Assembly: GCA_963846475.1 (NCBI GenBank)
Contig: CAWJVZ010000004.1
Coordinates: 3,038,001 to 3,102,000, forward strand
Source: DASWJZ01 sp963846475
Lineage (GTDB): Bacteria; Pseudomonadota; Alphaproteobacteria; Rhizobiales; Afifellaceae
Direction of reading: 5' to 3'
Length of the DNA stretch: 64,000 nucleotides
A program made the position numbers and the translations under genes. A model generated the notes under the pieces. That model was not told the DNA's origin. It did not search any database and saw only the letters and a program-made list of their open reading frames with translations. Below are positions 15,816 through 24,620 of this stretch, in pieces. Numbering within the stretch: the first letter of the stretch is position 1; every line of letters starts with the position of its first letter.

Positions 15816-18782
15816 ATGGTCGCCCTGTCGCTTCGTCCGGCGCTGGAACGTCGCCTCCGGCATGCGACGAAGGGCGACGTCGCCTTCGACGGGTTTTCGC
15901 GCGGTCGCTACGCCACCGACGCCTCCTTCTACCAGATGATGCCGCTCGGCGTGCTCGCGCCACGCGACATGGCGGACGTCGAAACGGCGCTGGCGGTCGC
16001 ACGCGAGGAGGGCGTGACCGTACTGCCGCGCGGCGGCGGCACCTCGCAATCGGGCCAGACCGTCAACGAGTCGCTGGTTCTCGACACGTCGAAGTATCTA
16101 AACCGGATCATTTCGATCGATGCTGAGAACCGGCGTTGCGTGGTGGAGCCAGGCATCGTCCTGGACGAGCTGAACCGGGCTCTGAAGCCGCACGGCCTGT
16201 GGTTCCCGGTCGACGTGTCGACCGCCTCGCGGGCCACCATCGGCGGCATGGCGGGCAACAATTCCTGCGGCACGCGCTCCATCCGCTACGGCACGATGCG
16301 CGACAACGTCCACGCCATCGATGCGCTGATGCCGGACGGCCGCGCGCTCCACTTCGGGCCGGTCACCCGCGCTGAGGCCATGCGCAATGCCGACGGGCCG
16401 GATGGTGCGCTGTTCCGCGACCTGCTCGGCCTGGGCGAGCGGGAAGCCGCGGAGATCGACGCGCGCTTCCCCAAGGTGCTGCGGCGGGTGGGCGGCTACA
16501 ATATCGATGCCCTGGTGCCGAACGGCGCGAGCAACAATCTGGCGCACCTCTTGGTCGGCTCGGAAGGCACGCTGGCGCTGTCGACGCGGCTGGAGCTGAA
16601 GCTCTCGCCGCTGCTGCCGAACCGCAAGATGGTCGGAGTCTGCCATTTCGGCCGCTTCTTCGACGCTATGGATGCCGCCCAGCACCTGGTGAAGCTCGAT
16701 CCGGTCGCGGTGGAGCTCGTCGACCGAACCATGATCGGCCTCGCGCGAGACATCCCGATGTTCCGCTCGACGGTGGAGCAGTTCGTGCGCGGCGAGCCCG
16801 AAGCGCTGCTCCTGGCGGAGTTCGCCGAGGACGACCCGGCGGAGAATCGGCGCCGCATGAAGCAGCTCGCCGAGGTGATGGGCGACCTCGGCTTCGGTTG
16901 GGACGGGACCGGCCGGCATTGGGGCGGCGTTCTTGAGATCGAGGATCCGGCGCTGCAGGCGGCGATCACCGACGTGCGGCAGTCCGGGCTGAACATCATG
17001 ATGTCGATGCGCACAGAGGGGAAGCCGGTCTCCTTCGTCGAGGACTGCGCGGTTCCGCTCGAGCACCTGGCTGAGTTCACCGACCGGCTCACGCAGATCT
17101 TTGAGAAGCATGGCACGCGCGGCACTTGGTACGCCCATGCCTCGGTCGGCTGCCTGCATGTCCGGCCCGTCCTCAATTTGAAGCTCGACAAGGACGTCAA
17201 GGCGATGCGCGCCATCGCCGAGGAGGCCTTTGCGGCCGTGCGCGCCTACAAAGGCTCGCATTCCGGCGAGCATGGCGACGGGCTGGTCCGCTCCGAGTTC
17301 CACGAGAAAATGTTCGGGCCGCGGATCGTGCGCGCTTTCGAGACGGTGAAAGACTGCTTCGATCCGGACGGCCTGTTCAACCCCGGAAAAATCGTCCGGC
17401 CGCCGAGAATGGATGACCGGCGCCTTTTCCGCTATCCGCCGGGCTACAAGGTCGCGGCGCTCAAGACCGCGCTCGACTGGTCCGCCTGGACCGGCGAGGG
17501 GGGCGGATTTCAGGGCGCGGTGGAGATGTGCAACAACAACGGCGCCTGCCGAAAATTGCAGGGCGGCGTCATGTGCCCGTCCTACATGGCGACGCTGAAC
17601 GAGCGGGACGTGACGCGGGGCCGGGCCAACTCGTTGCGCCTCGCCATCTCCGGCCAGCTCGGCCCCGACGCCTTCGCCTCCGACGCGATGATGGAGACGC
17701 TGAAACTCTGCGTCTCCTGCAAGGGCTGCAAGCGCGAATGCCCGACCGGCGTCGACATGGCGAAAATGAAAATAGAGGTGCTGGCGGCGCGCGCGGCGAA
17801 GGGCAAGCTGACGCTACGCGACCGGCTTGTGGCATATCTCCCGCGCTATGCGCCTTATGCCGCCAGAGCGCCGTGGCTGCTCAATGCGCGCGATCGAGTG
17901 CCAGGCGCAGCGTGGCTCTCGGAGCGGCTTGCCGGCTTCACGGCGCGCCGGCCCTTGCCGACATGGCGGGCCGATCCGTTTGCTCCGCAAGCCGCGACGG
18001 CCGGCCGCGACGGGAGCCGTGAGATCGTGCTCTTCGCCGACACCTTCAACACCTATTTCGAGCCGGAGAACCTGCGGGCTGCTGTCGCCGTGCTTGCCGC
18101 GGGCGACTATCGCATCCATTTCGCGCGGCCGGCGGAGCGTGGCGCCCGTCCGCTTTGCTGCGGCCGGACATTTCTCTCAGCGGGTCTGGTGGACCAGGCA
18201 CGATTGGAAGCCAAGCGCCTCGCCACAGCGCTGGCGCCATTCGTCGCGCGCGGCGTGCCGGTTGTCGGGCTCGAGCCGAGCTGCCTGTTCACGCTCCGCG
18301 ACGAGTTTTTGTCGATGCTGCCGGGCGCGGAATCGGAGAGGATCGCCAGCCAAGCCCTCCTGTTCGAAGAGTTTTTGGCACGCGAGGCGGGGGCGGGCAG
18401 GCTCAGTCTGCCGCTTTCGCCGGTGGAGCGAACGGCCTATCTGCACGGCCACTGCCACCAAAAAGCGTTCGGCGCGATGGGTGCGGTGGAAGCGGTGCTG
18501 AAGCTGGTGCCCGGTCTGTCCGTGAAGCCGATCGCCTCGTCCTGTTGCGGCATGGCCGGCGCGTTCGGGTATCAGGCGGAAACCTGTGACGTGTCGATGC
18601 AGATCGGCGAGCTCTCGCTTCTGCCCGCCGTCCGCAACGCCGAGCCCGACTCCATCATCGTGGCCGACGGGACTTCATGCCGCCAGCAGATCGAGGACGG
18701 CACCGGCCGCGCCGCGATCCACGTTGCGCGTGTGCTTGAATCGGCTATGAGTGGGCGCCCGCAACCCCCGTTCCCGTCATGA
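15816..18782 (+). CDS. FAD-linked oxidase fused to Fe-S CCG-type module (D-2-hydroxyacid dehydrogenase, YdiJ/Dld-like)
   Basis: A protein of 988 aa with the whole electron path in one chain. The N-terminal FAD_binding_4 domain has PRGGGTSQSGQTVNES (residues 71-86) and GGMAGNNSCGTRSIRYG. The FAD-oxidase C-terminal domain ends near GLFNPGKIV. Cysteine clusters CNNNGACRK (about 571) and CVSCKGCKRECPTG (about 632) follow, then a CCG module with CCGRTFL, CHQKAFG and SSCCGMAGAFGY (about 908). Such enzymes oxidise D-2-hydroxyacids (D-lactate, glycolate, D-2-hydroxyglutarate) and pass electrons to the respiratory chain. The ATG at 15816 was chosen over 15756 because the family starts there. Its stop overlaps the regulator start. 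Confidence 0.93.
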   Translation: MVALSLRPALERRLRHATKGDVAFDGFSRGRYATDASFYQMMPLGVLAPRDMADVETALAVAREEGVTVLPRGGGTSQSGQTVNESLVLDTSKYLNRIISIDAENRRCVVEPGIVLDELNRALKPHGLWFPVDVSTASRATIGGMAGNNSCGTRSIRYGTMRDNVHAIDALMPDGRALHFGPVTRAEAMRNADGPDGALFRDLLGLGEREAAEIDARFPKVLRRVGGYNIDALVPNGASNNLAHLLVGSEGTLALSTRLELKLSPLLPNRKMVGVCHFGRFFDAMDAAQHLVKLDPVAVELVDRTMIGLARDIPMFRSTVEQFVRGEPEALLLAEFAEDDPAENRRRMKQLAEVMGDLGFGWDGTGRHWGGVLEIEDPALQAAITDVRQSGLNIMMSMRTEGKPVSFVEDCAVPLEHLAEFTDRLTQIFEKHGTRGTWYAHASVGCLHVRPVLNLKLDKDVKAMRAIAEEAFAAVRAYKGSHSGEHGDGLVRSEFHEKMFGPRIVRAFETVKDCFDPDGLFNPGKIVRPPRMDDRRLFRYPPGYKVAALKTALDWSAWTGEGGGFQGAVEMCNNNGACRKLQGGVMCPSYMATLNERDVTRGRANSLRLAISGQLGPDAFASDAMMETLKLCVSCKGCKRECPTGVDMAKMKIEVLAARAAKGKLTLRDRLVAYLPRYAPYAARAPWLLNARDRVPGAAWLSERLAGFTARRPLPTWRADPFAPQAATAGRDGSREIVLFADTFNTYFEPENLRAAVAVLAAGDYRIHFARPAERGARPLCCGRTFLSAGLVDQARLEAKRLATALAPFVARGVPVVGLEPSCLFTLRDEFLSMLPGAESERIASQALLFEEFLAREAGAGRLSLPLSPVERTAYLHGHCHQKAFGAMGAVEAVLKLVPGLSVKPIASSCCGMAGAFGYQAETCDVSMQIGELSLLPAVRNAEPDSIIVADGTSCRQQIEDGTGRAAIHVARVLESAMSGRPQPPFPS

Positions 18783-19459
18783 ACATCGCGCTCGCGCGCC
18801 CCGCAATCCAGCGCCGCTCGTTGCATGATGAGCTGACGGAACGGCTTCGCGACCTGATCACCGCCGGTGAGCTCGGCCCTGGGGAAAAGATCCCGGAGAA
18901 GCAGCTCTGTGAGCTGTTTGGGGTGTCGCGGACGCCGCTCCGCGAGGCGCTAAAGGTCTTGGCCTCGGAAGGGACAGTCACGCTCCGCCCGAATCGCGGC
19001 GCCGTGGTGACTGCACTGACCCTAAAGGAACTCGAAGAAGCCTTCCCGGTCATGGGGGCGCTCGAGGCGCTTTCCGGCGAGATCGCCTGCCAGCACATCA
19101 CCGATGAGGAGGTCGCGGAAATTCGGTCGCTGCACGACCGGATGGTCTCGCACTGGAGGCGGTCGGAGATGCAGCCCTATTTCCGGCTGAACCAGAAGAT
19201 CCACGAGGCGATTCTAGAAGCTACCCGGAACGAGACGCTGAAAACCGCTTATCGCACCCTGTCAGGCCGTCTGATGAGGGCGCGCTACATCGCCAACATG
19301 TCGCCGGAGCGCTGGGCCAAGGCGGTTGGCGAGCACGAGGCGATACTCGCGGCGCTCAAAGCCCGCGACGGAGCGGGGCTGTCGAAGATTTTGAAGGCAC
19401 ACCTCGCAAACAAGCTCGAGACGGTACGCGATTGGCTGATCAAACAACGAGAAGGGTGA
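18779..19459 (+). CDS. GntR family transcriptional regulator, FCD type
   Basis: A repressor or activator of 226 aa. The winged helix is at residues 14-80, with GEKIPEKQLCELFGVSRTPL and REALKVLASEGTVTLRPNRG. The FCD ligand domain follows, with LEALSGEIACQHIT, FRLNQKIHEAILEATRN and the end-block HEAILAALKARDG; its histidines usually bind a metal that holds a carboxylate effector. The start codon overlaps the dehydrogenase stop (ATGA), so the regulator is made with the enzyme. It probably controls the divergent region at 15.7 kb in response to a hydroxy- or oxoacid. Confidence 0.93.
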   Translation: MNIALARPAIQRRSLHDELTERLRDLITAGELGPGEKIPEKQLCELFGVSRTPLREALKVLASEGTVTLRPNRGAVVTALTLKELEEAFPVMGALEALSGEIACQHITDEEVAEIRSLHDRMVSHWRRSEMQPYFRLNQKIHEAILEATRNETLKTAYRTLSGRLMRARYIANMSPERWAKAVGEHEAILAALKARDGAGLSKILKAHLANKLETVRDWLIKQREG

Positions 19460-19541
19460 GGCTTCTGCTTGTCGGGCCAGGAGGCTTCTTGCCGACAGGA
19501 GATGCCGCCGAATATATCTGCCGCGGCGGGAGGGTTTTGCG

Positions 19542-20183
19542 ATGACGAAGCACGACAGTGCCAGGATCGAGCAGATCCACCGCGAGCTGCACAGCCACCT
19601 GCCCCCCGAGCCGGCGCTCAGAGTGAAAGCGCTGGAGAGCCTGCTCGTCGAGAAGGGAATGCTCGACCCCCGCACAGTCGATGTCTGGATCGAGGTCTAT
19701 ACCGAGGAGATCGGACCAAAGCGCGGGGCGCAGATCGTGGCGCGCGCCTGGACCGACCCGGACTTCAAGCAGCGTCTCCTCGCCAGCGCCGCCGAAGCGA
19801 TCACGGAATTCGGCCTGGGGAATGCTCACCTGAAGGTCGTCGAGAACACGGCCGACGTGCACAACCTTGTCGTATGCACCTTGTGCTCCTGCTACCCGCT
19901 TTCGGTACTCGGTATGGCGCCGGCCTGGTACAAGATGGCCGCCTACCGTGCCCGAGCGGTGCGCGATCCGCGTGGCGTTCTCGACGAGTTCGGGGTCCAC
20001 CTTCCGGAGAGCGTGGAAATCCGGGTCCGCGACAGCACGGCCGAATTGCGCTATATGGTTCTGCCGCAGCGGCCACCCGGCACCGAAGGCTGGAGCGTGG
20101 AGCGGCTGGCTCGCCTCGTCACCCGCAATTCCATGATCGGCACGGAGCGCGATCTCTCACCTCGGGCGAAGGAGGTGGGCTGA
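19542..20183 (+). CDS. nthA: nitrile hydratase subunit alpha, cobalt type
   Basis: Alpha subunit (213 aa) of nitrile hydratase, which hydrates nitriles to amides in the cytoplasm. The metal-binding claw is VCTLCSCYP, with C112, C115, S116 and C117. Thr between the first two cysteines marks the cobalt type (iron enzymes have Ser). Conserved blocks include ARAWTDPDFKQRLL, VVENTADVHNLVVCTLCSC and KMAAYRARAVRDPRGVL. GGAGGG precedes the ATG. The stop overlaps the beta start, and the gene begins 82 bp after the GntR gene. Confidence 0.97.
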   Translation: MTKHDSARIEQIHRELHSHLPPEPALRVKALESLLVEKGMLDPRTVDVWIEVYTEEIGPKRGAQIVARAWTDPDFKQRLLASAAEAITEFGLGNAHLKVVENTADVHNLVVCTLCSCYPLSVLGMAPAWYKMAAYRARAVRDPRGVLDEFGVHLPESVEIRVRDSTAELRYMVLPQRPPGTEGWSVERLARLVTRNSMIGTERDLSPRAKEVG

Positions 20184-20839
20184 TGGACGGCATCCATGAT
20201 CTGGGTGGGCGCCAAGGCTTCGGACTCGTGGACGTGAACGAGCCGGAGGAAATCTTCCACTCGGCATGGGAGGGACGCGTCTGGGGCATGGTGCGCGCAA
20301 TAGGCCGCCTGCCTGATTGGAGCCTGGACTGGTTCCGCCACTGCCGGGAGCTCATCGACCCGGTCGATTATCTGACCCGGCCGTATTTCGACCAGTGGGT
20401 TCAAACCTATGCCGCCATGCTGGTGAATTCGGGAGCGGCCACGGTCGAGGAGGTGGCCAGCGGCAGGTCGCAGTCCGCTCTGTCCGGCCTGAAGCCGCCT
20501 ATGCCTCCGGAAGCCGTGCAGCAGGCGAAGTCGCAAGCGGTGCGTTTCGACCGTGAGGGTGGGGCCGAGCCCGCTCTGGCGATCGGCGACGCCGTCAAGG
20601 CAAAGCCCAATGGTGCGCCCGGCCATACGCGGCTTCCTGCCTATGTGCGCGGCCGGCGCGGAGTGATCGAGGCGTACCACGGCGCCCACGTGCTGCCGGA
20701 TGCCAAGGCGAATGGCGAGGACCGCGCGGAGCCGCTTTACACCGTAGCATTCGATGCCGCCGAGCTCTGGCCCGAAGCGGCCGGTCGTCCTCACCGCGTG
20801 TTCCTCGACCTGTGGGAAAGCTATCTTGAACGTGGCTGA
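20183..20839 (+). CDS. nthB: nitrile hydratase subunit beta
   Basis: Beta subunit (218 aa). The N-terminal signature MDGIHDLGGRQGFGLVDVNE and the C-terminal SH3-like half (RLPAYVRGRRGVIEAYHGAH and DAAELWPEAAGRPHRVFLDL) are typical. The start overlaps the alpha stop (TGATG), giving equal translation of the two subunits. The gene order alpha, beta, accessory protein is common in cobalt-type operons. Confidence 0.97.
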   Translation: MDGIHDLGGRQGFGLVDVNEPEEIFHSAWEGRVWGMVRAIGRLPDWSLDWFRHCRELIDPVDYLTRPYFDQWVQTYAAMLVNSGAATVEEVASGRSQSALSGLKPPMPPEAVQQAKSQAVRFDREGGAEPALAIGDAVKAKPNGAPGHTRLPAYVRGRRGVIEAYHGAHVLPDAKANGEDRAEPLYTVAFDAAELWPEAAGRPHRVFLDLWESYLERG

Positions 20840-20843
20840 GGCG

Positions 20844-21224
20844 ATGGAGATCAAGCCCCTCGCGCGCGCCGACGGCGAGCCGGCGTTCGAAGAAGCGTGG
20901 CAGGCTGAGCTTCTGGCGTTGGCCTATGCGCTGTCTGAAAGGCGTGTGTTCTCTTCGACGGAGTGGTCCGAAACGCTTGGCGCCGAGTTGCAGCGGAGGT
21001 CCGCGAGAGGCGAAGCGGACGATCGGGAAACCTATTACAGGGCGGCACTGGCAGCCCTCGAGCAGCTGATTGCGGGAGACGGCAGGATAAGCGTGGAGGC
21101 GCTTGCAGCCCGCACCGAGGACTGGCGGCGCGCCTACCTCAATACGCCGCACGGCAAACCTGTCGAGCTGTCGGCGGGTGCCGATGATGCAGCGGCGCGG
21201 CGGTCCCACCCTCACCATCCGTGA
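20844..21224 (+). CDS. nitrile hydratase accessory protein (P14K/activator type)
   Basis: About 126 aa, related to the N-terminal half of the beta subunit and to the small activators that help load cobalt and oxidise the claw cysteines. Seen: EPAFEEAWQAELLALAYALS, FSSTEWSETLGAELQRR, DDRETYYRAALAALEQLI and RTEDWRRAYLNTPHGKPVEL. A GTG at 20832 inside the end of nthB is an alternative start. It ends 2 bp before the convergent reductase gene. I saw no cobalt transporter or amidase next to it. Confidence 0.9.
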   Translation: MEIKPLARADGEPAFEEAWQAELLALAYALSERRVFSSTEWSETLGAELQRRSARGEADDRETYYRAALAALEQLIAGDGRISVEALAARTEDWRRAYLNTPHGKPVELSAGADDAAARRSHPHHP

Positions 21225-21226
21225 CA

Positions 21227-22160
21227 CTACGGGCCAGCGGAGGCTCTGCCCATGCGGTGCAGCTTGAGTACGGCATAAACCGCCTCGTTCGCCGGTGTCG
21301 GCACGCCGAGCAGGCGGCCCAACTCGACCACCTTCCCGGCAAGCCAGTCCAGCTCGAGCCGGTTGCCGCGTTCCAGGTCGTGCAGCAGCGACGCCTTAAA
21401 GGTGGGCGGCGATGTTTCGGCGAATCTCATTCGGTCGTCGGCAAAATCAGCCGGCAGCGAGACGCCCCTGGCTTGGCCGACGGCCACCACCTCGCGCATC
21501 AGGTTGTGAAAGAATGCGCGCGTATCAGGGTCCTGGAGGATAGGCCCGAGCGGCTTACGGATTGCTCCGGTCGCACCAGACAGGCCGACGAGGAAGACAA
21601 ATTTCTTCCAGCGATCGCTCTCGATCGGCTCGGAGAGCGCGATGTCGATCCCGGCCGCTTGGGCCGCATCGGCGAAGGCCCTGAGTTCGAGCATCGGGCT
21701 TGCCATCGGTGCGCCCGCAGACCATGCGTGCGAACTTGCTGGTATGGGTGACGACGCCGGGCGCGGAGATCACCGTTGCGATGTGGGCGCTTCCGGCGAC
21801 CACATTGTCGGCGCCCAGGATCGGCGCGATCCGCTCCGCGCTGTCCACGCCGTTCTGCAGCGTGATCACGCGCGTATCGGGCCCGACCAACGGGAGAGCC
21901 TGTCCGGCGGCCGCTTCGGTGTCCCACAGCTTGACTGTGAACAGCACGATGTCGACCGGGCCGATGGCGGCCGGATCGTCGGTTACATTCGGCTTCGGCA
22001 GATGGAGATCGCCGTGGACACTCTCGATCGTCAAGCCGTTCGTCTTGATCGCTTCGAGATTGGCGCCGCGCGCGATGAAGAACACATCGTGGCCCGCCGC
22101 GGCCATCCGCGCCCCGAAATAGCCCCCCAGCGCCCCAGCGGCCATGACCGCGATACGCAT
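21227..22160 (-). CDS. 2-dehydropantoate 2-reductase / ApbA-PanE family (one frameshift)
   Basis: About 310 aa. The N-terminal Rossmann motif reads MRIAVMAAGALGGYFGARMA (the usual GAGALGG with one change), then DIVLFTVKLWDTEAAA and TLQNGVDSAERI. After a frame change near 21695 (probably one extra G) the helical domain continues with SEPIESDRWKKFVFLVGLSG and ends GVPTPANEAVYAVLKLHRMG. Family members reduce ketopantoate or other 2-oxoacids with NADPH. In this location a 2-oxoacid other than ketopantoate is quite possible. It is convergent with the nitrile hydratase operon. Confidence 0.88.
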
Positions 22161-22650
22161 TACCGTTATCACTCCTGTACGAGCGAAGGTCCCCGTTTAT
22201 ACGTGGGCCACTATAGTTCGTAACGGGGCAAAGTCCTTGGCACAGGCGACGACGTGACCCGAGACGGAAGCGTGGAAGCGGATCGTTTGCAGGCCTTCGC
22301 TGAAGCCGTCTTAGTGGGTTATTGGCCGCGGTAGCCGACGCCGGGGATTTGGTTGGCAGCTGATTTAGCGCAGGGCCATCCAGGGCTACGCGGACCCGCC
22401 ATCCAGATGTGGCGCAACGGCCGACGAGAGGTGCGCGGGCCCTGCGGGCTGACCCGCGATGCTAGCACCCCTCTGCCCCAAAATTCACCGCAGCAACTTC
22501 GGACGTCTCCATCAGGCATGGAGGTGACGTGCACGCCAGCGGATTGCGCGTAAGACTTGGCGAAAGCCTACATGGTGCTCCGGCCCCGCAGCCAATCCTT
22601 CCTGCGGCTAGGAACGCCCCGCAGGGCGCCCCATTTGCGCGTCTGCGTTC
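22161..22650. other. intergenic region without recognised feature
   Basis: About 490 bp between the reductase start and the end of the His-rich peptide gene. Short open frames exist on both strands but show neither ribosome binding sites nor protein-like composition. An AT-richer stretch around 22190-22225 probably carries the promoter of the reductase gene. Confidence 0.4.
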
Positions 22651-22875
22651 CTACCACCGGCAGCGGGTGACGCGAACCCAATGATGGTAGCGTTTGACCA
22701 GGGTCGTATAGCAACGGTGGTATCTGTGCCGATGATGACGGTAATGCGCCTCGGTCACGCCGGCACTTTCCACGGCTGGAGGTGCCTGGAATGCCGCTGC
22801 GGAAGCAACGCCGCTGCCAATCATGACGCTGGAGGAGAGCATCGCCGCGGCGATGGCCGTATTGACGGTCTTCAT
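22651..22875 (-). CDS. small secreted His/Arg/Tyr-rich protein, unknown
   Basis: A protein of 74 aa with a clear signal peptide (MKTVNTAIAAAMLSSSVMIG, cleavage near GVASAAA) and a mature part of about 45 residues. The core HYRHHRHRYHRCYTTLVKRY holds six of its eight histidines, and two cysteines flank the end (RCY and TRCRW). ATG 22875 is preceded by GAGAGG. Similar tiny exported basic proteins are common in Rhizobiales. The His cluster could bind metal and the two cysteines could form a disulfide; both are inference. Confidence 0.7.
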   Translation of the reverse strand: MKTVNTAIAAAMLSSSVMIGSGVASAAAFQAPPAVESAGVTEAHYRHHRHRYHRCYTTLVKRYHHWVRVTRCRW

Positions 22876-22978
22876 GGTTAGCCTCTCGTTTTGGGGGACG
22901 CCAGCAGAGCCGTACTCAGCTGAACGCGGGCTGAACGATTCATTTACTCGCGGACGCTGCCGGCTCCGGCTCGCGCCG

Positions 22979-24496
22979 CTAATCGCCGGCGCGCGGAAAG
23001 CGCGACGTGGCCTCGAGGACGTTCAGGTCCATGTGGTTGCGCATATAGCGCTCCGAGGCCCTTTGCAGGGGCTGGAAATCCCAAGGAAAATAGCTGCCGT
23101 TGCGGAGCGCCTCGTAAACGATCCGCCGCCGCACCTGACTCGCCAGCACGTCTTCCCGGACGGCGTCGAGATTCCAGTCTTCTGCGATCCGGTCACGGAA
23201 GCGGCCGGCAAGCTCCCGGTGCGGGGCGGCGGCCGCCAGGTTCACACGCTCCCCAGGGTCGCTTGCCAAGTCGAAGAGAAGCGGCGGGTCGGCGTCAGAA
23301 TGGACATATTTGTAGCTTCCCTCGCGCAGCATCACTATCGGCGCGAGCGACCCCTCCGCCATATACTCCGCCGCTATGCGCCGCCCCGGCTCCGCCGCGC
23401 CCGAGGCGAGCGGGACCAGGCTCACCCCGTCGAGCGAAATGGGATTCTGCGCCACCGATCCGCCGGCGAGCTCGACCAAGGTCGGCAGCAGGTCGAGGAG
23501 GCTCGTCGGCTCGGCGATGCTGCTGCCGGACCAAATCCCCGGCGCATGGATCATCAGCGGCACTCGGGCGCTGCCCTCGAAAAAGTTCATCTTGAACCAC
23601 AGGCCACGCTCGCCGAGCATGTCGCCATGGTCGGAGGTGAAAACCACGATCGTATTGTCGGCAAAGCTGCAGGTGGCGAGCGTCTGAACCAGTTCCCCGA
23701 TCTTCTCGTCGAGATAGGAGATCGCCGCGAAATAAGCGCGACGGGCATCGCGCACGTGCCTTTCCGTCACGCCAAAGCGGCGCCAATCGCACGAATCGAG
23801 GATGCGGCAGGAATGGGGATCCTGCGCCTCGTAGGGGATAGCCACCGCCGGCATGGGGATGTCCGCCTCGCGGTAAAGCTCCCAGTATTTTCGGCGCATG
23901 ACATAGGGGTCGTGCGGATGGGTAAAGCTCACCGCCAGGCAGAAGGGGCGGCCGTCGCCCTTGCGCGCGAAATCGAAAATCTGCTGGCGCGCGAAATGCG
24001 CCACCTCGTCGTCATATTCGAGCTGGTTGGTCATCTCCGCCACGCCGGCCTCGGTGACTGAGGCGAGGTTGTGGTACCACCAGTCGATGCGCTCGCCTGG
24101 CCGCGTCCAGTCGGGCGTCCAGCCGAAATCGGCGGGGTAGATGTCGGTGGTCAGGCGCGCCTCGAAACCGTGCAGCTGGTCCGGGCCGACGAAATGCATC
24201 TTTCCGCAGAGCACGGTGCGGTAGCCGAGCCGCCGGAGGTGATGCGCGAACGTGGGCAAGGAAGAGGGGAACTCCGCGGCATTGTCGTAGACACCGGTGC
24301 GCGAGGGAAGCTGTCCCGACATGAAGGAGGCGCGTGAGGGCGCGCAGAGCGGGCTGGCGCAATAATTGGCGTTGAAGCGCGCGGATTTCTCGGCAAGCCC
24401 GGCGAGCACGGGCGCATGCAGGAAATCGGCCGGGCCGTCGGGAAAAAACGTGCCGTTCAGCTGGTCGACCATGACGATGAGGAAGTTGCGCTGCAA
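22979..24496 (-). CDS. betC: choline-sulfatase
   Basis: A sulfatase of 505 aa that hydrolyses choline-O-sulfate to choline, the entry to glycine betaine synthesis. The formylglycine site is SPLCAPSRASFMSG with Cys51 in CxPSR. Other conserved blocks are LIVMVDQLNGTFFPDG, GYRTVLCGKMHFVGPDQLHG, WWYHNLASVTEAG and TIVVFTSDHGDMLGERGLW. The length and the GFE-type sequence after DQLH fit BetC rather than a general arylsulfatase. No betI, betA or betB is adjacent. Confidence 0.9.
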   Translation of the reverse strand: MQRNFLIVMVDQLNGTFFPDGPADFLHAPVLAGLAEKSARFNANYCASPLCAPSRASFMSGQLPSRTGVYDNAAEFPSSLPTFAHHLRRLGYRTVLCGKMHFVGPDQLHGFEARLTTDIYPADFGWTPDWTRPGERIDWWYHNLASVTEAGVAEMTNQLEYDDEVAHFARQQIFDFARKGDGRPFCLAVSFTHPHDPYVMRRKYWELYREADIPMPAVAIPYEAQDPHSCRILDSCDWRRFGVTERHVRDARRAYFAAISYLDEKIGELVQTLATCSFADNTIVVFTSDHGDMLGERGLWFKMNFFEGSARVPLMIHAPGIWSGSSIAEPTSLLDLLPTLVELAGGSVAQNPISLDGVSLVPLASGAAEPGRRIAAEYMAEGSLAPIVMLREGSYKYVHSDADPPLLFDLASDPGERVNLAAAAPHRELAGRFRDRIAEDWNLDAVREDVLASQVRRRIVYEALRNGSYFPWDFQPLQRASERYMRNHMDLNVLEATSRFPRAGD

Positions 24497-24620
24497 ACGC
24501 TTTCTCCTGAGCGGCTCTCCGGAAGCGGGCGCACGCTAGCAGGAAGTGTTGCTACCGCCAGTCCTGCTGCGACATGCGGGAGCGCTGCCGGCGGAGGTGC
24601 AGCGCAGGATGCCGCAGGAT

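Noticed and set aside
19542..20839. Iron-type nitrile hydratase or thiocyanate hydrolase
   Set aside because: The claw is C-T-L-C-S-C (cobalt type), and the alpha and beta subunits are separate and in nitrile hydratase order.
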